A stretch of 43,778 bases of DNA from positions 1-43,778 of the forward strand of contig JAQUEX010000004.1 in NCBI GenBank assembly GCA_028684935.1, in the 5' to 3' direction. The position numbers and the translations under genes were made by a program. The notes beneath the pieces were generated by a model. It saw only the letters and a program-made list of their open reading frames with translations, had not been told where the DNA came from and did not search any database. Of the stretch, positions 24,573 through 32,228 are shown piece by piece; position 1 is the stretch's first letter; the number at the start of each line of letters is the position of its first letter. Source of the DNA: Kiritimatiellia bacterium (GTDB taxonomy: Bacteria; Verrucomicrobiota; Kiritimatiellia; RFP12; UBA1067).

Positions 24573-25763
24573 ATGCGAAGAGCGAATAGGCTTGCCCTGC
24601 GTACGATAAGGCTTGCCGGGATGGCCGTGGCGCTGGGGGTCGCGGTTGGCCGGGCCGCGGGCGTGACCGGCGGGCGGGTCGAGGTGCCGCTGGATGACGC
24701 CGCTTACGCGCGCATGGGCAAGGCGATCCGCCACGAGGCCTTCGCCAGCAACCGGGTTTTTCGCATCGCGGATCTCGCCGCTGCGATGAACCGGCGCGAG
24801 CCGCTCGGCCTCGTGCCGGCGGCCCCGGCGCAGGCTCCGTTGGGCGAGGACGAGTTGCACGAGCGCGCGGCGCGGGCTACGTTTGCGCTCTACACGCTTT
24901 CCGAAGAAGACTACAAGACCGGGAACCACGCGCGCTTGGGCGCGGCCTTTCTGATCCATCCCGGCGTGGCCGCCACCTGCTTCCATGCCTTCAAAGGATT
25001 GGGCGAACCGTTCGTGGCGGCGGGATTGACGGTCGAGGGCCGGCCGGTCACCGTGGTCAAAATCCTGGCGCTCTACCCGCTGGAGGACCTCGCGCTGCTG
25101 CAGGTGGAGGGGGCGGGCGACACGGTGCTGCCGTTGCGGCCGGACACGCCGGCCGGAGTCCGCGTCCGGGCGATCGGCCATCCGCTGAACAAATATTTCT
25201 TCGCGGTCGAAGGGATGGTCGGCCGCTACGGAATCAAAAGCGGACCGGGCGGCGAGCGCTTGACGCGTTTGCACCTGATGATCCATTCGATCGGCGGATT
25301 CAGCGGCGGCGCGATCGTGGACGCAGCGGGTAACGCGGTCGGCATGCTCGACAGCTTTGAGACGCTCAAAGCCGGCGCCGCGACCTACGACGTTCACTCG
25401 GCGATTCCGGCGGCGACGATCCGCGCGCGCTTCAACGAGCCTTACACGTGCGGGATGAAGCCCGAGGCGGTCGCGGCTGTGCTGCGTCCTGTCGCTGCGC
25501 CCGGCGCGTCGGTCGAGGTTCACACCATCAAAACCGAGGGCCCTAAGGGGGCCGCGATCGCCGAGGTGCGCAGCGACGCGCCCCATGCGTACACGGTCCG
25601 GGTCGAAGACAAGGGCGGCAACGAACTCGCCCGCGGCCGTCCGTCTGACGCGCTGCGCGCGGAGCTGCCGGAGTGGGCCAAGCCTCTGTACGACGAAAAC
25701 GTCAAGACCGCCGAAGCCAAGGCGGCCGCCCTCGCGCCGCAGGTCGGCGAGGCAGAACGGTAG
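24573..25763 (+). CDS. Secreted trypsin-like serine protease
   Basis: 396 aa from the ATG at 24573, chosen because it gives an N-terminal export signal (MRRANRLALRTIRLAGMAVA ...). The longer open frame upstream runs through repeat DNA. The chymotrypsin-fold triad is visible: His in GVAATCFHAFKG, Asp in PLEDLALLQVEG, and Ser in IGGFSGGAIVDAAGNAVGML. The C-terminal ~110 residues form no recognised domain and end in a lysine/alanine-rich helix. It is related to periplasmic Deg/trypsin-like proteases but without a PDZ domain. It is convergent with the transporter gene, 38 nt away. A role in processing surface proteins is possible but unproven. Confidence 0.82.
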   Translation: MRRANRLALRTIRLAGMAVALGVAVGRAAGVTGGRVEVPLDDAAYARMGKAIRHEAFASNRVFRIADLAAAMNRREPLGLVPAAPAQAPLGEDELHERAARATFALYTLSEEDYKTGNHARLGAAFLIHPGVAATCFHAFKGLGEPFVAAGLTVEGRPVTVVKILALYPLEDLALLQVEGAGDTVLPLRPDTPAGVRVRAIGHPLNKYFFAVEGMVGRYGIKSGPGGERLTRLHLMIHSIGGFSGGAIVDAAGNAVGMLDSFETLKAGAATYDVHSAIPAATIRARFNEPYTCGMKPEAVAAVLRPVAAPGASVEVHTIKTEGPKGAAIAEVRSDAPHAYTVRVEDKGGNELARGRPSDALRAELPEWAKPLYDENVKTAEAKAAALAPQVGEAER

Positions 25764-25801
25764 CTGGCCAGGAGCGCACGAAGCGGATGATCCCTGCGCG
25801 T

Positions 25802-27373
25802 TCAGGCGTTGGGGGCGGGGCGGTTTTTCCAGGCGCGGCGGATGAAGAGGCAGGCGAGTGCGATCAGGGCGAGGTAGAGCAGGCGTGTGGCGATGACCCA
25901 CGGAATTTGGGACTCCGTGTAGAGCGGCACGAGGCGGCCGTCGGCCCACTTCTTCATGATGATCGTTTGCCAGCCGTCGGTGGCCAGCCAGCCGGCCAGG
26001 ATCGTGAAGAGGAAGAGCGGGGTCACGAATGTGACGATCGGCTTAAAGAAGGCCGGCAGCCGCAGCGATGAGCCGGCGTGCAGTTCGCGCCAGCCGCGCT
26101 CCGGGCCAAAGCAGAAGACGAAGACCAGCGCTTCAAAGAGCCCGAACATCGGCAGGCCGAACGAGCTGAACCAGAAGTCCATCTCGTCCACGACGCCGTC
26201 GCCGAAGATCGCGAGGTGGGCCACGGCAAAACAGACAAGCCCGATGACCGTCACGCAGCGCTTGCGGTTGAAGCCGAACTCCTCCTCGAGGAAGGCGATC
26301 GACGGCTGCAGGATCGAGACCGAGCTGGTGACGCCGGCGGTGAAGAGCAGCGCGAACCAGGCGAAGCCGATCCAGGCGCCGCCGGCCATGTGGTTGAAGA
26401 TCAGCGGCGTGGTGCGGAAGGCGAGACCGAAGGTGCCGCCCTCGACCGCCTGCGCGGTGCCTTGCGGGCCGAAGAAAAGAAAGGCGGCGGGCACGACGAT
26501 CGAGGCGCCGAGCACGACTTCGCAGAACTCATTCAGGAAAGAGGCGGACGAGGCGGGTAGCAGCACGTCGTCGTGCGCCTTCAGATAGGTGGCGTAGGTC
26601 AGCAGCACGCCGATACCGACCGAGGTGGAGAAGAAGACCTGGCCGGCGGCTTCGAGCCAGACACGGCCGCTCTTGAGCGCGGTGAAGTCCGGGTTCCACA
26701 AAAAGCCCAGGGCGCGGTCGAGGGTCCACGCCGGGTTCACGGGCGTGCCCAGCGTGAAGACGCGCACCATCAGCACGACGGCCGTGATGAAGAGCAGCGG
26801 CATGGCGATTTTGCAGAAGCGCTCGATGCCGCGGCTGATGCCGTGGTAGACCACCCAGAAGTTGGCGGCGAAGGTCACGAGGAAGAAGCCGTAGGCGGCG
26901 CGACGGCTCTGGAAAAAATCGCCGCTGCCGCTCAGGTAACTGCCGAGAAAGGCGCCCATGCGGTCCGGCGTTTCGATCGCGGCGTAGCGGCCGGTGAGGG
27001 CGAACACGCTGTAGGCGAGGGTCCACGACTCGATGTAGACGTAGTAGAAGAAGATGCCGAGCGCGCCGGTGATGCCGAGCACGCCGAAATACTTGAGCCA
27101 GGGGCGGCGCCGGCCGCAGACCGCGTCGAACACGCCCGGCGCGCTGCCGTGTCCGAAGCGCCCGCCGTAGCGCCCCATGGTCCACTCCATCCAGCAGAGC
27201 GGCAGGGCGAGAAACAGAAAGGCGATGAAGTACGGAATCATGAACGCGCCGCCGCCGTTGCGGGCGGCCACGCCGGGAAAGCGCAGGAAGTTGCCGAGCC
27301 CGACCGCGCAGCCGGCGGCGGCCAGAACGACGCCGATGCGGCTGCGCCACGCGTCGCGAACTCTTTTCGACAT
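25802..27373 (-). CDS. NSS-family sodium-dependent amino acid/solute symporter
   Basis: 523 aa with about 12 membrane segments. TM1 carries the NSS signature GCAVGLGNFLRFPGVAARNGGGAF, where the unwound helix binds substrate and Na+. Segments such as YFGVLGITGALGIFFYYVYIESWTLAY and the closing TM12 with RRAWKNRP fit bacterial SLC6-like transporters. These use the sodium gradient to import amino acids or related amines across the inner membrane. It starts 17 nt after the lipoprotein gene, so it is probably the last gene of a three-gene operon with the two secreted proteins upstream. The substrate cannot be read from the sequence. Confidence 0.93.
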   Translation of the reverse strand: MSKRVRDAWRSRIGVVLAAAGCAVGLGNFLRFPGVAARNGGGAFMIPYFIAFLFLALPLCWMEWTMGRYGGRFGHGSAPGVFDAVCGRRRPWLKYFGVLGITGALGIFFYYVYIESWTLAYSVFALTGRYAAIETPDRMGAFLGSYLSGSGDFFQSRRAAYGFFLVTFAANFWVVYHGISRGIERFCKIAMPLLFITAVVLMVRVFTLGTPVNPAWTLDRALGFLWNPDFTALKSGRVWLEAAGQVFFSTSVGIGVLLTYATYLKAHDDVLLPASSASFLNEFCEVVLGASIVVPAAFLFFGPQGTAQAVEGGTFGLAFRTTPLIFNHMAGGAWIGFAWFALLFTAGVTSSVSILQPSIAFLEEEFGFNRKRCVTVIGLVCFAVAHLAIFGDGVVDEMDFWFSSFGLPMFGLFEALVFVFCFGPERGWRELHAGSSLRLPAFFKPIVTFVTPLFLFTILAGWLATDGWQTIIMKKWADGRLVPLYTESQIPWVIATRLLYLALIALACLFIRRAWKNRPAPNA

Positions 27374-27390
27374 GGATCATTCCCTGTTGG

Positions 27391-28284
27391 TTAGTGAACG
27401 TGATCTCGGCGGCGGCCGAGGATCATGCAGTTGTAAAGCGCACGTCCGACTTGGTCGCGGGTGACGAAGCGGTTGTCGCCGGGGGCTTCCTCGAACGAGA
27501 CGACGGTTTGCGTAACGGTGTCGTAGGCGGCGGCGTCCAGCGGGGCATGCGTCCAGGCGGCCGGCTCTGCGAGGTCGATGTCGGAACTGTAGCGGAAGAG
27601 CTGTTTGCCTTCCTGCCAGAAGACCCAGAGCTCGTTGTCGACGGTGTGGACCGGCGCGAAGAAGAGGGTCATGGGGGCGTCGCGGGGCGCATCGGCGCGG
27701 CGCGCGAGGTCGGCGCTCACATGGGCCTGCAGCGCCTCGCTCGGGAACTGTGTCTCCAGGCGCAATTCAAACAGGCGCTCATAGAGCGCGTGGATGTCGA
27801 GGTCGAGCACGGCGAAATCTGAGCGCCGCGCGGCTTGGCGGCAGGTGTCGCGGCAGAGGCGGATGATGCGGTAGCCGTCGCTCTTGACCGCAAGCTTGAG
27901 CTCAGGAATGCGGTAGTCGGCCTTTTTCAGGGTCACCATCACGCCGATGGCCGGGAAGACGACTTCCAGGTAGCGGCTGTTGTCCTGCGCGTCGGCAACC
28001 ATCTGCACGCGGCGCAGCCAGAGCTGGTCGCGGTGCTCGGTGGCGAAACGGGTGAAATCGTGTTCATCCAGATGCCAGCGGTAGAGATAGCGGCAGAGGT
28101 CGAGAAAGGCCGGCTCGCCGCCGAGTTCGTCAAAGAGCGCGGCGGCCTCGGTGTGGTCCGTGTGGGCGTGGATGAGTTCCGGAAAGAGCGCCGTCAGGCT
28201 GGTGCGGCGGCCGGTTTGGCAGCCGGGCCCGAGCAGGCAGAGGGCGGCGAGGACGAGGAGGGGCAGGGCGCGGGAGTTATTCAT
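27391..28284 (-). CDS. Putative lipoprotein of unknown function
   Basis: 297 aa. The N-terminus MNNSRALPLLVLAALCLLGP followed by GC is a lipoprotein signal with lipobox L-G-P-G-C (C22). The mature part is a mixed alpha/beta protein with no recognised family. Notable segments are FLDLCRYLYRWHLDEHDF, GVMVTLKKADYRIPELK, and AVLDLDIHALYERLFELRLETQFP. It begins 7 nt after the upstream secreted protein and precedes the NSS transporter, so it may act with one or both at the envelope. Function unknown. Confidence 0.75.
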   Translation of the reverse strand: MNNSRALPLLVLAALCLLGPGCQTGRRTSLTALFPELIHAHTDHTEAAALFDELGGEPAFLDLCRYLYRWHLDEHDFTRFATEHRDQLWLRRVQMVADAQDNSRYLEVVFPAIGVMVTLKKADYRIPELKLAVKSDGYRIIRLCRDTCRQAARRSDFAVLDLDIHALYERLFELRLETQFPSEALQAHVSADLARRADAPRDAPMTLFFAPVHTVDNELWVFWQEGKQLFRYSSDIDLAEPAAWTHAPLDAAAYDTVTQTVVSFEEAPGDNRFVTRDQVGRALYNCMILGRRRDHVH

Positions 28285-28291
28285 GGGGTTT

Positions 28292-29014
28292 TCAGGAGGC
28301 AGGCAGGGTGACGAGCGGTTTTGTGCGCGGCGACGGCTGCGGGGGTGCCGGGCTGGCGCGTTTGAGCAGCGTGTAGAAGCGGTTGCCGCCGAGGCGGCCG
28401 CGCATGCGGTCCGGGATGCGCACGAAGTGTCCGCCGGGGTGGTAATAGTCCATGTCGGTCATCCAGCCGTAGGCGCGGCCGGTGACCGCTTTGGGCGGGA
28501 TGCGCGTGATGGCGGCGTAAGGATCGGGCTGCGGCGTGACGCCGTCGAGATAGTCCGTGGCGAGGCGCTGCGCGTAGGTGAGCAGGCGGGCAAAGCGGTC
28601 GGGCTCGCCTTGGTTGGCGATGCGCTTGAGGTTTGCGACGCGCGCGGCGACGCGCGGTGCCAGGCAGGGGGTGCCGTCGCGGTCGCGGTAGAAGCCCTCC
28701 ATCTGACCGCGCCGGCCGCCGGCGGTGATGACATCGATCACGTCGGTCGAGCGGGTGGCGGCGACCTCTTCGCGCGTGTAGCCGTCCGGAACACGGTGGA
28801 TGCGGGCGTCGAGCGCCAGCACCAGCGCACGCATGGTGGCGCGCGTGTCGGCTTCGCTCACGTAGCCGCGCTCGCCGGGGAAGGCGCTCTCGTTGATCAG
28901 CAGGCGCGCGAGGTAGCCGGCGGCGGACGTGTGCGGCACAAGCAGGGCCTCCGGCGCGGCCGCGGCGGGCAGCGCCGTACACAGGAGCGATAAGATGGCG
29001 ACTGTTCGCTTCAT
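28292..29014 (-). CDS. Secreted protein of unknown function
   Basis: 240 aa from the ATG at 29012-29014, chosen for its signal peptide MKRTVAILSLLCTALPAAAA; the frame upstream is open but lacks features. The mature protein starts with LLVPHTSAAGYLARLLINES, then AFPGERGYVSEADTRATMRA and LDARIHRVPDGY, then a STDVIDVITAGG segment. The early Glu in LLINESAFPGERG is faintly reminiscent of SleB-type cell wall hydrolases, but I cannot confirm the family. It is the first gene of the lipoprotein-transporter operon. Confidence 0.65.
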   Translation of the reverse strand: MKRTVAILSLLCTALPAAAAPEALLVPHTSAAGYLARLLINESAFPGERGYVSEADTRATMRALVLALDARIHRVPDGYTREEVAATRSTDVIDVITAGGRRGQMEGFYRDRDGTPCLAPRVAARVANLKRIANQGEPDRFARLLTYAQRLATDYLDGVTPQPDPYAAITRIPPKAVTGRAYGWMTDMDYYHPGGHFVRIPDRMRGRLGGNRFYTLLKRASPAPPQPSPRTKPLVTLPAS

Positions 29015-29105
29015 ACACACAGGCTCATCAGACGAAGTCAGTTTACCGGAAGCCGGGCGGAGAGGGTAGCCTTTTTCGCTCAATTGCAGGAATGTCAACT
29101 TCCGG

Positions 29106-29135
29106 TTGACAGCAGCGGGCGGGCTTTGCTAAATT
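29106..29135 (+). promoter_or_regulatory. Strong sigma70-like promoter before the small protein and tRNA-Cys
   Basis: TTGACA (29106-29111, perfect), an 18-nt spacer and TAAATT (29130-29135). The predicted start point near 29142 lies about 5 nt before the ATG at 29147. The -35 lies within GTCAAC-TTCCG-GTTGAC, which also gives a minus-strand TTGACA at 29098-29093 towards the divergent secreted protein, though no good -10 follows on that side. Confidence 0.65.
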
Positions 29136-29146
29136 TCACACCCGTT

Positions 29147-29242
29147 ATGGGACAACAACTTAGAAAACGTGTGAAGCGCCAGCGCCGTGATGCCCGCAAC
29201 AAACGGGTGAAAGAGCGTCTGCGCGCCGGGATGAAAAAGTAG
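29147..29242 (+). CDS. 31-residue, very basic small protein
   Basis: ATG at 29147, TAG at 29240-29242. The peptide starts MGQQLRKRVKRQRRDARNKR and ends AGMKK. About half of the residues are Lys or Arg and it should be helical. It lies only 5 nt from the predicted transcription start, has no Shine-Dalgarno, and is followed 12 nt later by tRNA-Cys in the same transcript. From memory, similar short MGQQ.RK..KR.RR peptides exist in other Verrucomicrobia-type genomes, which would argue for a real gene; this is not verified. Nucleic acid or ribosome binding is the obvious guess. Confidence 0.6.
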   Translation: MGQQLRKRVKRQRRDARNKRVKERLRAGMKK

Positions 29243-29254
29243 CCTTTTCGTCAA

Positions 29255-29328
29255 GGTGCGATGGCCGAGTGGTTAGGCAGAGGTCTGCAAAACCTCGTAC
29301 AGCGGTTCAATTCCGCTTCGCACCTCCA
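29255..29328 (+). tRNA. tRNA-Cys (GCA)
   Basis: Acceptor GGTGCGA pairs with TCGCACC. The D arm contains GGCCGAGTGGTTAGGC, the anticodon stem-loop is GAGGT-CTGCAAA-ACCTC with anticodon GCA, and the T arm is GCGGTTCAATTCCGC. Discriminator base 73 is T (U), the identity element for cysteinyl-tRNA synthetase. The 3' CCA is encoded (29326-29328). It is probably co-transcribed with the small basic protein. Confidence 0.96.
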
Positions 29329-29332
29329 TTTT

Positions 29333-29380
29333 AACCGCTGACTTTCTGCCTTGGCGTGAAGTGAGCGGTTCTTTTCGTTT
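29333..29380 (+). terminator. Rho-independent-type terminator after tRNA-Cys
   Basis: AACCGCTGACTT (29333-29344) and AAGTGAGCGGTT (29359-29370) form an 11-bp stem with one G-G mismatch and a 14-nt loop. A T-rich run, CTTTTCGTTT (29371-29380), follows. It ends the small-protein/tRNA transcript before the peptidase gene. Confidence 0.7.
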
Positions 29381-29399
29381 GGGCCGATGAGGAAAAGGC

Positions 29400-30788
29400 A
29401 TGATCGACACGGCATTTGCATACCGGTATTTCGAGACCCACCGCCAGGCGATTCTGGACGACTGGTTCGCCCTGTTACGGATTCCGACGGTCGGTGCGGA
29501 TCCCAAACGGCTCGGCGAGTGCGCGCGCGCGACGGCGTGGCTCAAGAAATTTCTGAAACCGCTGGGTTTCGAGGTGGAGATCCTGACGCCCGGCAGCGGC
29601 CTGCCTGTGCCGGTGCTGGTCGCGGAGCGGCCGGGGCGCGAGGGCGTGCCGACGGTGCTTTTTTACGGCCACTACGATGTGCAGCCCGAGGACCCGCTGG
29701 CTGGCTGGCTGACCCCGCCGTTCGAGCCGACGCTGATCGAGGGGCGCGTTTACGCGCGCGGCGCGCAGGACAACAAGGGCCAGGTGTTCGGCTTCCTGCA
29801 GGGCGTCAAGGCGCTGGTTGAAGCGGGCGAGAGCCTGCCGACGATCAAGCTGGTGCTGGAGGGGCAGGAGGAGAGCGGCAGTTCGGCCTTGAACGATCTG
29901 GCGCCGATTCTGCGGCAGCGGCTGCAGGCCGACGTCATGATGGTCAGCGACACCTCGTGCGGGCCTGAGAACCGGCCCTCGATCGTGGCCGGCCTGCGGG
30001 GGGTGCAACACCTCACCGTGACGCTGGCAGGCCCCGCTTACGATCTGCACTCCGGGGTTCACGGCGGCGTGGCGCCCAATCCGGCGCAGGGCATGGCGGC
30101 GCTGCTCGCCTCGCTGCATACGGCCGACGGCGCGATCGCGGTGGAGGGCTTCGGTGACCGGGTGCATTATCCTTCGGACGACGAGAGGGCGGTCGCGCGG
30201 CAGGGCGCGGTGACGGACGAGCAGTACGCCTGCGAGATCGGCTGCCCGCCGGCCGGCGGACGGCAGGGGCTGGACGCCGTGACGCGCGGCTGTTTCGAGC
30301 CCACGATCGAGATCAACGGCGTGCATGCGGGATACGGCGGGCCGGGCTCCAAAACGGTGATTCCCGCGACGGCGGTCGCGAAGCTCAGCATGCGGCTGGT
30401 GCCGGACCAGCGGCCGGAGGAGACGTTTGACGCGGTGCGCAGGCATCTTGAGGCGCACTGTCCGCGCGGCATGACGCTGACGCTGTCCGAGGCCTGTGTC
30501 GGCGCGCCGGGTTTCCGGCTGCCGCTCAACTCGCCGATCTTTCGTCTGGCGGCGGAGGTGCTGGGGCAGATGGACACGCGCGGCGCGCTCTTCCGCTGGG
30601 AGGGGGCGTCGATTCCTGTTGTGGCGCGCCTGCACCAGCTTACCGGCGCGGCACCGCTGCTGGTCGGCTTCGGCCGTGAGGAGGACAAGATCCACTGCCC
30701 CAACGAGTCGTTCGGGCTCGACCAGTTCACGCGCGTGATGACATGGTCCGCGCTGATGCTCAAGGCGCTGGTTGAACCGGGGCGCTAA
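29400..30788 (+). CDS. M20 family metallopeptidase (dipeptidase)
   Basis: 462 aa. The start is supported by AGGAAAAGG just upstream. Zinc-site residues are visible: H91 and D93 in VLFYGHYDVQP, the bridging D124 in ARGAQDNKGQ, the catalytic pair E157/E158 in LEGQEESGS, a further Asp in MMVSDTSCG, and a C-terminal His in KIHCPNESF. A dimerisation domain occupies residues ~200-355. The GHYDVQP ... RGAxDNKGQ pattern fits the M20 dipeptidase/CNDP-like subgroup, which cleaves dipeptides in the cytoplasm. No signal peptide. First of a compact row of four plus-strand genes. Confidence 0.94.
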   Translation: MIDTAFAYRYFETHRQAILDDWFALLRIPTVGADPKRLGECARATAWLKKFLKPLGFEVEILTPGSGLPVPVLVAERPGREGVPTVLFYGHYDVQPEDPLAGWLTPPFEPTLIEGRVYARGAQDNKGQVFGFLQGVKALVEAGESLPTIKLVLEGQEESGSSALNDLAPILRQRLQADVMMVSDTSCGPENRPSIVAGLRGVQHLTVTLAGPAYDLHSGVHGGVAPNPAQGMAALLASLHTADGAIAVEGFGDRVHYPSDDERAVARQGAVTDEQYACEIGCPPAGGRQGLDAVTRGCFEPTIEINGVHAGYGGPGSKTVIPATAVAKLSMRLVPDQRPEETFDAVRRHLEAHCPRGMTLTLSEACVGAPGFRLPLNSPIFRLAAEVLGQMDTRGALFRWEGASIPVVARLHQLTGAAPLLVGFGREEDKIHCPNESFGLDQFTRVMTWSALMLKALVEPGR

Positions 30789-30802
30789 AGCGATACCGAA
30801 GC

Positions 30803-32224
30803 ATGAAACCAGAAAACGAGGCGGGCATGACACGCTGGGGAGGGATGACGGGATCTTTTTGGAGTGCGGCGGCTTGCCGCCGCTTTGGAAAGCGGGAGCA
30901 AGCTCCCGCACGCCATAACGGGCACCGCCTGGTAGGGACGCCTCGCCGAGGCGTCCGCGGCGGTCTCGGCGAGACCGCCCTACCGTCTCCTTTCTCCTTT
31001 TTCCTTTCTCCTTTTTCCTTTCTTTCGTCCCTCCCGCCCCCAAAACCCTCTGCGTCTCCGCGTCTTTGCGCCTCTGCGTTAAAAAGTATTCTGGCTGCGC
31101 TCGTGTTCGGGCTCGCCGTGTGCGCCCGCGCGGACATGGCCGAACAGGTGCGGCTCGACATGTTCTTTTCGGCGGGCTGCACCGAATGCGACCGCGTCAA
31201 GCGCGAGATCCTGCCGGAGCTTGAGGCGCAGTTCGAGGGCTTTTACGACTTGGTTGGCCATGATCTGCTGCGACCGGAATCGGTGCCTCTGCTGGTGGCG
31301 TATCAGGAGCGTTGCGGCAACCGCGACAACGGGCGCGTGTCGATCATTGTGGACCATACGGTGTTTCTGTCGGGCTACGACGCGATTGCGGCCGGGCTGT
31401 TTGACCGGGTGAACGCCGCGCTGGTGGCGCGCCAAGATCCGGCGTGGCAGGTGCCGCGTCCGCCCGATCTGGCAGACGGCGAGGCCGACGAGGTGGTGCG
31501 CCGCACCGTGGACGGACTGACCTTCTCGGTGGTGGCGCTGGGCGGACTGCTGGACGGCTTCAACCCGTGCGCGGTCTCGACGCTGATCTTCTTCATGAGT
31601 GTCCTGGCGGTGGCCAAGGCCTCACGCCGCACGCGGCTGTTGGTGGGCGTCTCATTCATTACTGCCTCATTCTTCGTCTACATGGGTCTCGGTCTCGGCT
31701 TCCTTTACGTGTTCCGCCAGGCACCGAATTTCGCGACCGTGAAAAAGGTGGTGGAGGTCGTGCTGGGCCTCTGCATGATCCCGCTGGCCGTGCTCTCGTT
31801 CCGTGACGCGCTTCGATTCCGAAAATCGCAGCGGCCGGACGATGTGACGCTTCAGATCCCCAAGACGATCAAGACGCGCATCCACGGCTTCATGAACAGT
31901 CGTCTGGGCGCGGGCGGTCCAATCCTGGGCGGCCTGGTGACCGGTGCGGGCGTGACGGTGCTGGAGAGCGTCTGCACAGGCCAGAGTTATGTGCCGGTAC
32001 TGATGTACATGCTCAAGAAAGAGCATGCCGACCTGTGCACCTGGTGCCTGCTGGTGATCTACAATCTGCTGTTCGTGTTGCCGCTGGCGGCGGTCTTTGT
32101 CTGCTTCCATCGCGGCATGCAACTCACGGCACTGATCGACTGGAGCAAGCGCAACCTGGTGGTTGTCAAAATCCTGCTCGGTCTCTTCTTCAGCGCCATG
32201 GCCGTGCTGCTGTTGCTGGCTTAA
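30803..32224 (+). CDS. Thioredoxin-like domain fused to CcdA/DsbD-type membrane domain, 5' end in repeat DNA
   Basis: The open frame gives 473 aa, but residues 1 to ~90 are translated from dispersed repeats and are unlikely to be native. The recognisable protein begins at LKSILAALVFGLAVCARADM (about 31079), a signal peptide with no ATG, GTG or TTG near its start; the next ATG (31136) would cut into it. Then comes a thioredoxin-like domain with FFSAGCTECDRVK (C-x-x-C). The membrane part starts GGLLDGFNPCAVSTLIFFMS, the NPC(A) motif of CcdA/DsbD reductant carriers, and has about six segments, ending in KILLGLFFSAMAVLLLL. Likely role: moving reducing equivalents across the inner membrane. The true start is unresolved. 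Confidence 0.75.
   Translation: MKPENEAGMTRWGGMTGSFWSAAACRRFGKREQAPARHNGHRLVGTPRRGVRGGLGETALPSPFSFFLSPFSFLSSLPPPKPSASPRLCASALKSILAALVFGLAVCARADMAEQVRLDMFFSAGCTECDRVKREILPELEAQFEGFYDLVGHDLLRPESVPLLVAYQERCGNRDNGRVSIIVDHTVFLSGYDAIAAGLFDRVNAALVARQDPAWQVPRPPDLADGEADEVVRRTVDGLTFSVVALGGLLDGFNPCAVSTLIFFMSVLAVAKASRRTRLLVGVSFITASFFVYMGLGLGFLYVFRQAPNFATVKKVVEVVLGLCMIPLAVLSFRDALRFRKSQRPDDVTLQIPKTIKTRIHGFMNSRLGAGGPILGGLVTGAGVTVLESVCTGQSYVPVLMYMLKKEHADLCTWCLLVIYNLLFVLPLAAVFVCFHRGMQLTALIDWSKRNLVVVKILLGLFFSAMAVLLLLA
30861..31085 (+). repeat. Cluster of dispersed palindromes and low-complexity repeats
   Basis: Four perfect hairpins follow one another: GCGGCGGC-TT-GCCGCCGC (30866-30883), GCGGGAGC-AA-GCTCCCGC (30892-30909), a 10-bp stem GGACGCCTCG with its complement (30936-30956), and a 10-bp stem GGCGGTCTCG with its complement (30959-30979). 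They are followed by a pyrimidine tract (30985-31036) and the CTCTGCGTCTCCGCG-type repeat (31049-31084). The cluster occupies the start region of the thioredoxin/CcdA gene. Confidence 0.85.
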
Positions 32225-32228
32225 CACC

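Noticed and set aside
28292-29014. Firm assignment as SleB-type cell wall hydrolase
   Set aside because: Only a short NES...GERGY segment recalls that family; the remainder does not match well enough.
30866-30979. CRISPR-like array
   Set aside because: The palindromes differ in sequence and have no constant repeat with unique spacers; no cas genes are nearby.
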